NCBI GenBank assembly: GCA_028023455.1
Contig: JAQFVV010012396.1
Span: forward strand, 10,642,085-10,706,084
Length of the DNA stretch: 64,000 nt
DNA from: Epiperipatus broadwayi
Lineage: Eukaryota; Onychophora; Udeonychophora; Euonychophora; Peripatidae
Direction: 5' to 3'
The notes under the pieces: generated by a model
Told to the model about the DNA's origin: nothing
Databases searched by the model: none
What the model saw: the letters and a program-made list of their open reading frames with translations, nothing else
Made by a program: the position numbers and the translations under genes
Shown here: positions 45,167-57,660 of the stretch, in pieces
How positions within the stretch are numbered: the first letter of the stretch is position 1
How the letters are laid out: each line of letters begins with the position of its first letter

Positions 45167-45365
45167 TCATAGAGACCCAATTCTCTTAAGCTTGTAAGAT
45201 ATAAACAATGAGCATTGCCAATTGCTCAACAAGCTTTGTGATAAATGCTTAACCAGAGAAAGCATTTAAAATATCTGTCAGGAACCTCCCCCCCCCTAAA
45301 CCTCTGACCATGGTTTTGTGCTTTGACAATCCTCAGGAGGCACTATGTTTATTTGTTTTATTTCC
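45167..45365 (-). repeat. Unidentified dispersed repeat, minus copy
   Basis: Reverse complement of 58650-58860: TTCCTGACAGA, ATTTTAAATGCTTTCTCTGG, GCATTTATCACAAAGCTTGT and TTACAAGCTTAAGAGAAT are shared. No coding potential is seen. Confidence 0.8.
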
Positions 45366-45719
45366 AATGCACTTGTAATGTGGTTGGATACAAAATATAC
45401 CTTGCCTACCTGCGGCATCATTCTAAGTTAGTACTTATTGAAAATTGTATCAGAAGATATACAATTTAGAAATGCTTATGGGTGATGGAAATCAAATAGT
45501 TATACTTAAAAGCTTTAAAAAATTTAGAAATGTCTTAATTTGCTAACCATATATTGTTTAAGCATTTTAATACTTCATTATTGTGTATTCACATTTCTGC
45601 TTACTTAAAATACAAATGTCTGATAAAGCTAAATACTAATACCAGTATTACAATTAATATAATATTTATTATTCACAACTATATACAATAAATTATACAG
45701 TATATATACAATAAACAAT

Positions 45720-46178
45720 AGTTATACTGGAACTCATGAATCTGAGTCTTGTGGTTCTACCGCTTCCAGCTACACCTGAAAGCTTGCCTCGCCAGTAGGG
45801 AGAATGACTTTTCCAGCTATACAAGTCAGCTTGCCTCAAGTCAACAGTAGTTTTAGCAGTGTCTGGTCCCTCTGTGGACTTGCCTAGCAGTGTAGACAAA
45901 TAGTGGATTGCTTCCCTAGAAGAATGCTTATAGTCTTTTCAGATTAGACAGACATTCTTCCCTGATTCTCACAAAAGGCTGACTATTTATAACCAGATCC
46001 CTGACCTTATTGAAAACATTTGGATTCAGCAAGCATCATATCTTATTGGCCTGTAATAATCATTGACTATGTTTTAGCTATACTTCAGCCTATTGGCCTG
46101 TGGCAAACAATGCTTAATCCGATCAGATAAGGAGAAATCTGGAATAGTCCACTTCTGAGAGCAGGGAGGACTATAACA
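45720..46178 (-). repeat. Possible solo LTR
   Basis: On the minus strand a GC-richer block starts TGTTATAGTCCTCCC and ends near CCAGTATAACT. It carries a TATA-like GTTATAAATAG about 210 bp in and an AATAAA polyadenylation signal shortly past the block (about 45668). This order (TG start, TATA, polyA signal) fits an LTR, but I could not find a clean 4-6-bp target duplication or a CA end. The 68-residue minus-strand frame inside is not a known protein. Confidence 0.4.
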
Positions 46179-46179
46179 A

Positions 46180-47695
46180 TTACCATTACCATTTTTCTTT
46201 TTTCAAGTGCATTTTAATTTTGAACTTTGAGATATAGACATTTTAGAACCTCATATGAGATTTTAAAAATTGTAAGAACCTAAATTTTTAAATTTTAAAT
46301 AAAAATAAAACCTGAGTGTTAAGTGGATAGTTATAAGTTATAAAATTAAGTTTACTCTAGAGAAAAATAACAATGAAATGTAAATACATATCTAAGTTTT
46401 AAAAGCAATAAAAAAGATTGCTCATAAATTTAAAAAGTAATGAAAAAAAATTCAGTAAAATAATAAAGAAATGTTACTTTAAATAATTTTTAGTTTAAGA
46501 TTAATAGCAACAAAGAAAGATGGTTGGCAGTTAAATAAACTTAAACAGACAAAGATCATAGATAAACATTCTACAAAAGGCTGCAAAAAGATAAACCAAC
46601 AAGGCCAGATATAACTTATGGATTTAAGAGACAGAGAAAACTGCGTATTGTTTAAAATCAAACATTAAGCTAATTTTAAAAGCAAACAAATGGATAAAAT
46701 ATTTAAAGCTAATTACTAAGGAATGTGAACAGATATAAGTAAAAGCTGGATCCTAATCTTTGCCATGAAGATGTATTAGCCAAATAGAAGTACAGTTACA
46801 TTTGAATGTTAGGAATTTATGAATGATATCAAGCAAGGAAAAAAGAAGTATAAATGGTGTGCCCTAAACAGAGAAAAAGTTGTCATCATCTTTTCTCTAC
46901 TTATTGTAAGCTGTTGTTGTTGCTGTGTCATGGATGTCATAAGAATCTTGAGAAAAGCTGAGGGAAAAGTGCCCTGACTTTTCTGCAATGATGGATGTGA
47001 ATTGTGTTTTGTGTAAAATTACCGTGAGCATAAACTTTAGTATTCAATTAATGTTAACACTATTACAGTGGCAGGATTAGTTACTCAGTAGTGATATGGG
47101 CAGTGAATGTAGAACTTTAAATTGAGGACTATTTTGTTATATGTGTAAATTAAGTAAATATGATTGCTAATCAGTTAAACCTTAATTTATGTGTATGTAT
47201 AATATGTAAATAAATATATTTAATCGTTATTAATAATGTTTTGGTAATTTATAATTTTGTAGTAATTGTTGGTAGTCAGCTTCATAGCCAAATACATAAC
47301 ACTGAGATAAGATTTAAGTTGATATAAGAACCTGATATATTAGTAATTATAATTAGTTATTATGCTATCTATGAGGACTCATATTCTATTGAAAATCTGT
47401 AGGTATTGTGCTGCCTACTAAGTAACCTTTGGTTTAACACTTGTTCCAGAACTTTTTGGAAGATTACAATACTAAACTATATGCTATTTAACTATTAAAA
47501 AGTTTGAATTTTTGTAAAGAGACTCAACAATTTATATTAGGTGATAAAAATAGTCCTATATATAATCTATCATTTGCATCTCCTTAATCATAGCTACTCA
47601 GAAACAATAGATTGTTTATCAAATTGTAGCTTTAAACATATTTTTTGATTTTTACAACTTAAAATTATAACTCAAAAGTATTGTTTTTTACACTT
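46180..47695. other. AT-rich DNA, nothing recognised
   Basis: No gene, RNA or repeat could be supported. Confidence 0.5.
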
Positions 47696-47699
47696 GGTA

Positions 47700-48860
47700 A
47701 AACTTAAGTTTACGATTATTATTTTCACCGTCAGTCAATTATATTTTTAATTTATCAGACCTAAAGTAAAGACTGTGTATTCGCCGAAAGATGAAAATTT
47801 AGCAAAATATTCTCTCCTGAGCACTACGTTATATATCTTGTAATGTTTAACGAATAATAAATGTGAAAATTAATTTTATTTCTACCATTGCACTTAAATG
47901 GCTAAAAACATTGTCCCAATTTTACTTAAAAAATCAAAATGCTACAAATAATTTACTAAACGAGCAAGGGAAACTATTCAATCCTGTAAATTTGCTGCTT
48001 ACACATATATATTTGAGGACTTTTATTTTTCCACGTAATGTATAGGTATTTATTTATTTTATCGACGTTTTGTTCGATCTTTTGTGACAAAGATTTCATA
48101 TAGAATCTTTTATTTTTAAGTTACTTTCCTAACTTAAATCCCTGCATAGTTGTATTATATTTTAAACATAAATTTATATCGTCGTTGAGAATCAATTTAC
48201 AGCCATCAAAGCCTCCGAATTTACATTTTGCAAAACTGAAGACTATTCTTTATTATATGATTTGCTATACAAATGTCATTTTAGAAATTAAAGTGTCGAT
48301 TGAATATTTACAATTGAGACATTTACTCAATGCTATTATTTAAAATCTTTGATGATGGGGGTGGATAGGAGGTTGCTTTTGGTAGGAGGGGAAAAAACTT
48401 GTAAAAATTTTTGTCTTTTGAAAAATAAAATCACAGTCTCTTTAAATAAAGAATTACGTACTAAAAACTAATATTTTTTTAATTATGATTATCATAATTA
48501 AAACTAACAATTATAATAATAGGATGTATTAAAAGATAAAATTTATATCTTAACAGGTGATTATATTTAATGACTATAAATAATTAATTTCATTACAGAA
48601 AAAAAAAATATTGATTATGTAAAACGATTATTGATTTTATATATGCTAAGGGTGGGTCATTGTAATGAAAGTAAATGAAGTATTAAAAAAATCAAATCCT
48701 TTCTGTTGCGAATTGCTTTAACTTTAATAATAATAAAGCTCATTAATTTAAATGTTTTATATCCAAGATAATTTAGCTTTTTATAAAGATAACGGACGAC
48801 TATTGATGGTTTAATATACATATTTTTTATTCGTTAATTGTAATTTTTTTTATATATATA
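47700..48860. promoter_or_regulatory. Second CpG-retaining patch
   Basis: About twenty CG dinucleotides in 1.15 kb (for example TTCGCCGAAAG, ATCGACGTTTTGTTCGATC, CGTCGTTGAG) against a CpG-poor background. It precedes a strong plus-strand splice donor at 49446 by about 0.6 kb. It could be a promoter or 5' exon of a gene that continues beyond the window or is otherwise unseen. Confidence 0.25.
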
Positions 48861-49442
48861 ATAACTCTTATAAGGTAGTGGATGTTTTCAATAAAAATCC
48901 AGTTATCAATAAGTAAATTAATGTCATAGATTATTATTTGTTTATCTATAGAGTGCTGTGCTTAGCTACCATGGACTCTATATATGGTGGATAATGGAAT
49001 GGTCTTTAGCTATGAAGATTATCTTTCGTTATAAATAAACAGTGACCAATCAAGATATATTAGTTTGTTTACGGCTAGGTATCATTCATTTAGAGACCAT
49101 CTTTTCTGATTCCCTTTTCCCCATCAGTTATTTAAATTGGTGTACACTTTGTTATCTTGATTCCCTTATGCTATCAGTTATTTCTCTATACCAATTGTGC
49201 TTATGGGATTGTGCATTTATGGAACCACTTTTTCATCCTTTAACTATACATATAGTGTTTCTGACTTCAACTCTTTTTTCCCAATTTTATTTTAGCTCGA
49301 GAATTCGAATTAAAAAAGAAGTAAAGAATATCATGGAAAAAAAAAGAACCTACAAATGGTCTATCTCACATAGTCTGGTGAATTATTCATTCAAATAATA
49401 GAGATAATAACATTATCAGTAATAGCAATAAAGCCTCCTATT

Positions 49443-49453
49443 AAAGGTAAGTA
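49443..49453 (+). promoter_or_regulatory. Strong 5' splice donor consensus
   Basis: AAAG|GTAAGTATT at 49446/49447 matches the U1 consensus almost perfectly. The open frame before it (49042-49398, 118 codons) stops 48 bp earlier, so any exon here would be non-coding, for example a 5' UTR exon. Confidence 0.3.
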
Positions 49454-50089
49454 TTATATGTCTAATTGTTCTCTAAATATAAATGCATAGAATATATAAA
49501 CTTTAGTTAATACAAAACTTCAAGAACAGAATGGAAGACAATACTGACAGCTAAGAAGCTGCCCAGATTTAATATTAATTTAGTTACGTTAGTGAAACTC
49601 ATCTTCAAAGGATGGAAGTTTAATAGAATGAGTGGATGGCTACAAGATTTTCAGTAATTTCTAATTTAATATCTTTTATTGTTGCAATTCCTCATATCAA
49701 TGAAAGATTAATAGTGTTAAAACATATCTTGCTCCAACATAAGATTAAGAGAGAAAAAAAAGTTGTTATTCCTTGTGGGATAGCATTATTACAAGCAATC
49801 CCATTATAAGATCTTTTTTTTTCTTTGTGGAGACTTAAATGCGTATGTTAGCACTATAATATGGTAGACAGAGGCCAACTCTGGCCATATCATATATTTC
49901 AAGCTTATTAAAAACAATAAATTTCAAATGGGTCAATAATAAGATTTTTTGGTTTTTTTTTCATGTTTTTTTAAATAATAATAACCATTAATTTATGTAA
50001 AGGTTTTACATTCCTGTATATCCTTAACTGGGCATTCATATAGGTTTTACTGTTCCACTTCATTATAGTTTAACTATCTCTAGTAGCAA

Positions 50090-50479
50090 TATATATATAT
50101 AATAGTCACCATCCATTCTTGTCTTTCTAACCTTATTTCAAACCACAAATGTTCTTGGCACTTTAAATATTTTGTTGACATTACTCCTACACCACAACCC
50201 ATTTTTCTTTTCTATTTATACTCTGTCATACCAAATCTTTTAGTGTAGGTTCTTTTTATTCTCTTATGTCAATTTCCACTACTGCGAATATCTGAAGCCT
50301 TTTGTTTTGGACTGCTTTAATTCCAGCTGCTTTTCTGGTCTTCCACCTTCTGGCATATTCAAATATCCAATTTTAATAATTTTTTCCTTTCTTACTATCA
50401 TTTTATATTAGTTTTACAGATCCATTCCCTCTCCACATCTACATTTATGTCTGAATCATCTATCCTTTATTTACTTCTT
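50090..50479 (-). other. Possible continuation of the SGNH retroelement ORF
   Basis: Minus-strand text such as IFEYARRWKTRKAAGIKAVQ and FAVVEIDIRE suggests coding ancestry directly downstream of the SGNH domain, with several stops. I cannot identify a domain. Confidence 0.35.
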
Positions 50480-51660
50480 ATATCCCATCCATTCTTAATC
50501 TTCTTTTTGATTTCCCAAACTATAATATTTTACATAAATCAACACCCCCCCTAATGCTTCACTTTCTTGTTTTTCTAAATGCAATCCATCTTTAATATAT
50601 AATTCCCTCTTACTAATAAAAATATTCCACACATCCACAAGCATAACATTATTTCTCTTGCATAATTTTTTCAATCTCTCATTTATAGAACATGCCCTAT
50701 CTAACATATTTCTATTGTCAAATTTTGGTAGTAATCCAACTACTCTTACTATTCCTTTAACCTTATTTAAACCACTAATCAATTCTTTGTACTCATCTAT
50801 TACTCTCTTCAATGACTCTGACAAATTATTTGTCCCTACCATAACATAAGCATCTTTACTCCCATTTCTTTACCTTATCTGTAACATCCATAATTCTAGC
50901 TCCAGACAAACATACTTTTACATACCTATTTATATTTTCACTTGCAATTACATCTCCATATCTTTTAATTATTAAGTCCCCTATTAAGACTGTCTCATAG
51001 TTTTCTTGCTCTACTTCATCTGTAGCATTCTCTTCCATCTTCTGGATTTCCTTATTTACTTTTTTCTTATCATTTCTATTCATTAATTCCTTGATCTGCT
51101 CACACTTCATGTCTAACACTTTTAATTTTACTTCTACATCCTCTTCCTATATCTTACTTATTATTTTCTTAACTACTTCCATTGCATTACTTATTTTGTC
51201 ATCCATATCTCTTGTCACTCCACTAAATAAATATTCTATCCATTTGTATCTATATTTTCCTCCATTTCTCCTGGCTTTTTCTTTAAAACCTCTTTATTAC
51301 ATTTATACATGATCTACACAATCACACACCTTTTACATCCTTCCTAGTCTTATTTAAGCATTTCAAATGGAAAACCTTATCACATACCATGCACTCTACC
51401 AAAGCATGCCTAATTTCCTTCTGACTATCATACATACATTTTGGGATACGAATGCAATCCATATTTCTTTATTTTTCAATTCCCCTATTCTATATTTAAA
51501 TTGATGGTTTTTCTGGCACTCTTCAAACCTTTTTATAGAAAGGAAAAAAAAGCTTTTTTTTAATGGCAATTGATAAACATGTATTCCCCTAAACTTACAC
51601 TGAAACATTATTCTCTTTCTCAAATAAATCACCCTCTTATTTAGAATGAAATATTTTTCA
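50480..51660 (-). pseudogene. Retroelement ORF with SGNH (GDSL-type) hydrolase domain
   Basis: The minus strand encodes, in order, a basic segment (51632-51396), a Lys/Glu-rich region (51119 onward: CEQIKELMNRNDKKK) and an SGNH hydrolase fold. The fold has VLIGDLIIKRYGD (block I, normally GDS, with the nucleophile serine changed to Leu). After a one-base frameshift near 50855 come MVGTNNLSES (block III GxND-like) and YIKDGLHLEKQE (block V DGxHL). SGNH esterase domains of this kind occur in the first ORF of CR1-like and related non-LTR retrotransposons. No RT is recognised downstream. The lost Ser and the frameshift mark it as dead. Confidence 0.6.
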
Positions 51661-52344
51661 ATAGAAAACCTTCTAAAATCTAACTAATCTTATGTATAAC
51701 TTAGTTTTAAAGTCTCCTTGCAGTACACACACACACACACACAATTATTTTTTCTTTTTATACTTAAAATTGTAACAGTATACATATGCCATTACATTAT
51801 TTTAAAATTTAAAAATAATGGGGAAAATAAATCTTAAATAAAATTGTTTTAAAAGAAAAAAAACTAAAAGCCCAAATTAAAAGAGTTATGATAACATATA
51901 TATTGTCGCACAGATGGAAAATTTTAAAAGTATTTTTTTTAAAAAAAAAAAAGAAAAGTATTTGAATGTACTTTTTTTTTATAAAAAAAAATAAAGATCT
52001 AAAGATAAAATATTTTTGCTAAAAGATTCCTATGTAATCTCAGTAAATAGAAATGATTGTTTTATTAATTAAACGAAAAGCAAACTAGCCTTTGGAGCTC
52101 TTATATAATTAAAAAGTCAGATAAGAGAATAAAAAAATTAGAATGTCCAATAGAAGCAGCAACCAATGCTCGGACCTTAATGAAAATGATTGGAACAGGA
52201 AACCATGTTCAGTTAATCCAGAGGATTAAAATAAAAAGTAAAAATTTCCAATAAAAGTTAGTTCCAGCTTGCTTTTTGAGGAGGATGAAAAGACACACTT
52301 TTTACCACTTATTTCAAATGAAGTGACTGTTGAATTATGAATGG

Positions 52345-52530
52345 TACTATTGCAGACCCTGAATCATATGGGTATTGCAATATAATAGTACCAGGATTGA
52401 ACCAGCTAAGGCCATCTCTGGAACAACAGACTGGTCTTCCATGAAAGTATGACCAATAAAGACTTCACGGGAATTGGCACCAGGAACCGGGAGCTCTTCT
52501 ACTGTAAAGTATGAACTATAAAATTTTAAA
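52345..52530. other. GC-richer unclassified segment
   Basis: The minus strand has a 68-codon frame (ELPVPGANSREVFIGH and onward) preceded by an acceptor-like TTCATACTTTACAG. It may be a fossil exon or repeat fragment. I recognise no family. Confidence 0.2.
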
Positions 52531-53039
52531 AAGTAATTAAGAACTTTCGTCAATATTTGAGAGGCTTTTAGTAATCAACTAAACATAATTTTTAAAATGA
52601 ACTTTTATCTGACTTATTAAGATTTCAAAATCAATTATTAATGTTTAATTTTATATGAGTTTGCTAATTTAATTGAATCATTTCCATTTTTTTATTAATA
52701 TTTATTGACTAAATTATTTAAATGTATTAAATTTAAGTTGGATGTAGATAGCTGCATAGATTCATTAACGTTTAGTAATTTTTTTAGTTTTATTTTCATA
52801 TGATTAAAATATATAGATATCGGTAAATATGACACCTCATGCTGAGTGTCCAAACATATTTATTCGTATATCTTTTAAGCTATTGGTGTCAATGCAGCAC
52901 CTTATGATGAGTGCCATTGGGTTTATTGTAAATTTCCCTCTGCAATTCCATCAATAACTTTATATTTTAATTGTTTATGTTTATCTTGAAAGCATTTAAT
53001 TTTAGGCTATGTAGATGTTTATATCAATGTAATGTGAAG

Positions 53040-53420
53040 CATGTTTAGCATACAGGGCAAAGCCCAATTGAATGCATCACCAAAGATGTAGTCATTGTGT
53101 TGCAATGGACACAGATGTATTTCCTGCACCATTGACCCCCTCTTTAGCTCTATGGATAGGGACCATAAGTTGGAATATAGATTGCTCTCCCCCATACATA
53201 GCATTTCTCTTTAATTATTGTATATACATGATTCCTTTGCCAGACAGACACACATTCCTGTACTGGATGAAGATCATGTCCTTCAAATAATATCATGCTG
53301 TCAGATGCACATTACTGTCAACATGGTTTTATGCTAGCATCTTCATATTGCATTGGTTGTGACTATATATCTGGAAGCAGGCATTGGTTTGGCTATAAAC
53401 TTTTAGTCTGAGATTGAATG
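53040..53420. other. GC-richer unclassified segment
   Basis: Base composition differs from the surroundings, suggesting an old repeat. Short frames on both strands show no domain. Confidence 0.2.
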
Positions 53421-54171
53421 ATAGTTTTGAAAAGTTTGAGTAATCTATGCAGCAATCTATACTCAACATAATAAAACAAACATTTATAAAATGTCCATCT
53501 GAGTGGACTTTCTTAAATAACAAGTTAAATTTAAAAAAATAATAACCAATTTAAAATGAATAGTAAAGATAAATTTTATTCCTCAATTTTAAATATTTAT
53601 ATATGTGCATTAATAAATGTTTTTTGTGTGTTATTACTGGCAGTGGCTTATTTTTTTTTATACTAGAGATATATTTTTAAGAAGTTTTATATTAAATCTT
53701 TTTCTTTATTAAAATATATAATAAATATATATTATAAATCTCTGCATCTCCCTGAGTTAGTGGCATGGGCTGACGGTTGTAATAAAATAAAATAATATAA
53801 AATTAGATCTTAATACTACATGTCTGCCTACTATATAAATTGTACAGGTTCCAATAACCTGGTGGTGCCCTGTATGGCAGATACAGAAGGACTCCAACTT
53901 CAAATTTTCCTCTGACCATTATAAAATGTTGGTGTATCGAATGACTTTTCAAACATTAACAATATTTTTCTCGATCTATCCAAATCCAGTTAAATCTATT
54001 TCTCTGTGCTCCAACTCTCTTTTCTCACTCATTCAGTAAGCAAATATACCCCAGCCACATAAATTTTTATCCAGATGTTATTAAAACATATAAAACTTTG
54101 ACTTATCTTGCTAAACAAATCAGCCACATCAGCACATCAAGGCGGTCAATTTTTATTGCCAGTAGTAAACT

Positions 54172-54262
54172 CTCCAGATAGCACTGCCTCCAAGTGAAAG
54201 CCTTTGCAATCAATTATAAAGACTTGCACTGGGTGTCATTACTGAATGGATTGTTTGCTATT
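54172..54262. repeat. Short relative of the 43.5-kb MITE
   Basis: Ends AAACTCTCCAGATAGCACTG and GTGTCATTACTGAATGGATTG mirror the terminal repeats of 43541-43885, with only about 90 bp in total. Confidence 0.45.
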
Positions 54263-54933
54263 ATTATTAACAGTCCATGTAAGTGTATGAAATGTTGATT
54301 GTGATGTTTTGATATATAAAATACCAATGATGTTTAGTTACTTAAACATATCCATTTTCTATATTAGTGATCACAAATTTAGAATCCTGCATGATGATTT
54401 TAAAAGATCTCAAATGGGTCATTGCATAATTAAGATTATTATTTAAGGACTCACGAAAATTATGCATGGGCCTTGTTTTTTTTTTTTACTTATCAGCTTT
54501 CAGTAATGTTTGTATACATAATGTGTAATCCAAGACAATTCTTTTTTCCCAATGTGATCTAGAAAGGCCAAAAGATTGAACATCTCTGTTATAAAGTAAC
54601 TTATTTGTCATTTTAATTTGCAATAGGCTGTGGAAAAATAGTAGGTGAATTAGCACTTACTTGTCAATTATTTGAAATCTTATATTGTTCTTGAAAAAAC
54701 TTGTCTGTGAACCTAGCTGAAAAATTTCATTTTTTTTAATTGGTGGCTTGCTGTCTATCTTCATTTTTAAAGATTTTTTAGTCTTGAAACATTTTAATAT
54801 TTAAGATAGCATTAATCTAAAGAGATAAATTTGATTTAAAAAAAAAAGACATTTGAGGAGATGAATAATTTAAATTGTGATTTTTTTTTTTGAAGACCAC
54901 ATTTAATTGACATTTAATAATTATTAATCCTGT

Positions 54934-55010
54934 GCAGTATGATGCAATTGGTAGAACATCTGACTTGAGAACTCTTGAGCATAAAACCATATGGATTTTT
55001 CTTTTATAGT
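54934..55010 (+). repeat. tRNA-like SINE head
   Basis: CCTGTGCAGTATGATGCAAT, then TGGTAGAACATCTGACTTGAG resembles a tRNA D-arm and anticodon region and the family B SINE heads, followed by diverged sequence. Confidence 0.4.
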
Positions 55011-55099
55011 AATTAACTGATTTAAATTCTTTCTCAAAGTGGTAGATTAGAAATATCAGAATTCACTAGAGTAAAGAAAGACATTGATATCAAGCAGCA

Positions 55100-56200
55100 T
55101 TGCATCCAGAAGTTTAATTGCTATAACCATTGATTGCTACAACTCATTATATCACTGTATTCTGGGTAAGCATAAGTAATCAAATTTTGGATTGTGATAC
55201 CAACCAAATCCTAAACTAATTTCTGGCTATTAACCTTTGTCAATAGTGAGTATTAGATTAGACATATCTAATATATCATCCTCTTTTAATTTCTGTATAA
55301 AATTCAAACAAACTCTTCTTGAAAGTTTTATTGTATTTAGGTTTTAAATTCAACTCAGTTTGCTTCTATAACTGACTATAAAGGTTAAAATTAGTAATAC
55401 TATATTTTAATGATATCAGTTATAAAGTGACTTTTGCCATATAAAAAAGAAATAAGAATGTCTAATGGATGTAACTTTACAAACGATTGTTCCTGATAAA
55501 GGTCAAATGTAAAAAAACAACTCAACACACCTTTGATGTTCATTGATTACTCATGTACATTATAAAGATCTAAAATAGCAATAGAATGCATTAATGTCAT
55601 TAGTATAATTGTTAAATGTAAACTAAAGTCATGTTATGTATTGTTTAACATAAATTGTTATCTGCCATGCATAAAGTATCAGAATCTTATCTAAGATTCT
55701 CGGATTGATTGCAGTTTAGGAACTTCTTAAAAACTCGAGCAACAAGCCAATCAATTATTTATTTATACTGTTACATTGTAATTACGTGTTAATGGTTTTT
55801 TTTATTTAGTGAATTTATTATTAGTGATATAGATTTGAACATTGCTATTTTAACAAAATACTGCTTTGATATTTGGATTATAAAAGTAATATTTCTATTC
55901 TTCATTGAAGAACTTTCACACATCTTTAAATTTTTTTACTATTAATCATTATTACCAAATTCTTTTCTAAGCCTTCTTATTACTTATATTTTTCAAATTT
56001 TCATCTTTAGATTATATGAATTAAACTTATATTGCATTATGCCGAAAATTACAAATAGTTCATCGCAATGTACATATAGTACATCACTATTAGTCATATG
56101 GCATTAGATATCCATATTCTTTTTCAAGCCTCCTTTCATTTGCTACATTCCTTAAATTTTTATAATCATTCTTTATAAAAAATCTATTAATTTCTTTTTA
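55100..56200. other. AT-rich DNA, nothing recognised
   Basis: No supportable features. Confidence 0.5.
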
Positions 56201-56373
56201 AATCTATTATGTTAAAATATTTTTTTTCCTTTATAAGACTTGAATTTTTAAAAGTATGCTCAATCCAAGTAATGAATAATATTTCCACTACATCATTCTC
56301 ATGCAAGGGATTTTTATCTATTTTTAATACCTTGGGGAGGTATTTAATCATAAACATGAAAAAGATTTATGAT

Positions 56374-56470
56374 CCCCAAGATGCACATTTCATGCTGAAC
56401 CAGCACTCATCAGTGGTCCCAGACCGCAATCTCTTACACATATCTTTACTATTGTTCACTATATATATAG
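56374..56470 (-). ncRNA. Truncated hammerhead repeat with well-kept core
   Basis: On the minus strand from 56417: ACCA, CUGAUGA (56413-56407), a perfect GUGCUG-GUU-CAGCAU stem II, GAAA, stem III AUG/CAU with a two-base loop, and C as the cleavage-site nucleotide. Stem I has lost an A, so its pairing with UUGGGG is imperfect. The rest of the repeat is largely gone, apart from an upstream flank. Confidence 0.65.
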
Positions 56471-57223
56471 CAAATTACTATAGTTTATTTGACAAGTGTC
56501 AAATGTGCTTCCCTTACAACTTTGCCACACGAACGACTGATAAAAATTATTAATATGTCCAATCCGGATAGTTTTTTTATCTTAAGGTTATAAGAATAAA
56601 ATTTTAAATCTTTTTTGTTTCTCAGCCCTTACAGCTAAGTTTTTTCCATTATTTATTTGCATCCAAAATTTGTAAAAAAAATTTTGGGTTTTCTCATTAT
56701 TCATCTTTCCCATCAGTAAAAATATGAGATTAAAAATATTCTCCCTATTCTAAACTAGTTTTTATTTTAATTTTTATTTTAAATCTTTAAACTGACATGC
56801 TTATTATATATATTAAAAATTCATTTATTCTCATTTCTAGACAAATTTTAACCTCTCTTTTAAAACGAAGTCAGTTAATTAATTTTTATTGGAATTTTTA
56901 GTTTAATCAACAATTCTCTAAATATCACTAGAAAAATTATTCTATTAAATTGTCTGTTCTGAATATGTAAAACATTTTAATTAGACAAGATTCCATTCAC
57001 TAAAATATATACGTAGGACCTTAATGCCTAGGTGTCACGACCTGATTAAATCAGATAACTTAATCCATATGTAATTCTAAATTTTTATTAATATTTTATA
57101 TATCCTATATCAGCAAATATATGTTCTAGTAAGGAATAATTCCTAAAAGTTTACAATAGTGGTCTTTTAATTTGTTTTCAGTATAATGGATAAGAGGAAA
57201 ATGTTTAAAGATGATTAGATTGT

Positions 57224-57510
57224 TATATATATATATATGTATGTTAAAACGAAGATTTGCACGGGTTAAATATATAAAATACATATTTTGCGGGTTCATC
57301 CGTGTTAAAAACTTTTAATATTAATATACTGACGTTTCGACTTGGTCACACAAGCCAGTCCACAGATTCGACTTGGTCACACAAGCCAGTCCACAGATTC
57401 GACTTGGTCACACAAGCCAGTCCACTGGCTTGTGTGACCAAGTCGAAACGTCAGTATATTAATATTAAAAGTTTTTAACACGGATGAACCCGCAAAATAT
57501 GTATTATATA
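57224..57510. repeat. Near-perfect palindromic fold-back with hammerhead-like core
   Basis: From its centre at about 57424 the right arm (ACTGGCTTGTGTGACCAAGT, CGAAACGTCAGTATATTAAT, TTTAACACGGATGAACCCGC) mirrors the left arm exactly over about 90 bp, apart from two extra 31-bp tandem units in the left arm. The inner part reads GACTGG ... CC A AGTC GAAAC GTCA GTA, a hammerhead 3' half (stem II, GAAA, stem III AC/GU). Outer sequence matches 2134-2207. Confidence 0.8.
57336..57424 (+). repeat. Three 31-bp tandem repeats
   Basis: Units starting with TTCGACTTGGTCACACAAGC at 57336, 57367 and 57398 are identical where they overlap. They amplify the stem II side of the hammerhead-like core. Confidence 0.95.
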
Positions 57511-57534
57511 TATATATTATTGCCTTGGATGATT

Positions 57535-57660
57535 TAGTGAAGTACCATAGTGGTATACTCTAGAGTGTTCAAGATCCTTGGATATCATTCAGCCTCTGTT
57601 CCTTCCAGTGGTCAAACTTCATATAAATTTCCAAACAATTTAGTTATTATTATTAAATTT
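57535..57660 (+). repeat. tRNA-derived SINE, family B, diverged
   Basis: ACCATAGTGGTATACTCTAG with the body GGTCAAACTTCATATAAATT and TCCAAACAATTTAG parallels the copies at 8760 and 26487. Confidence 0.45.

Noticed and set aside
49042-49398. 118-codon frame as a real gene
   Set aside because: No recognisable domain or signal, composition typical of chance AT-rich frames, and the stop precedes the nearby splice donor.
52347-52553. Host gene exon on the minus strand
   Set aside because: Only an acceptor-like site and a 68-codon frame; no recognised family and no matching donor, so it is listed only as an unclassified segment.
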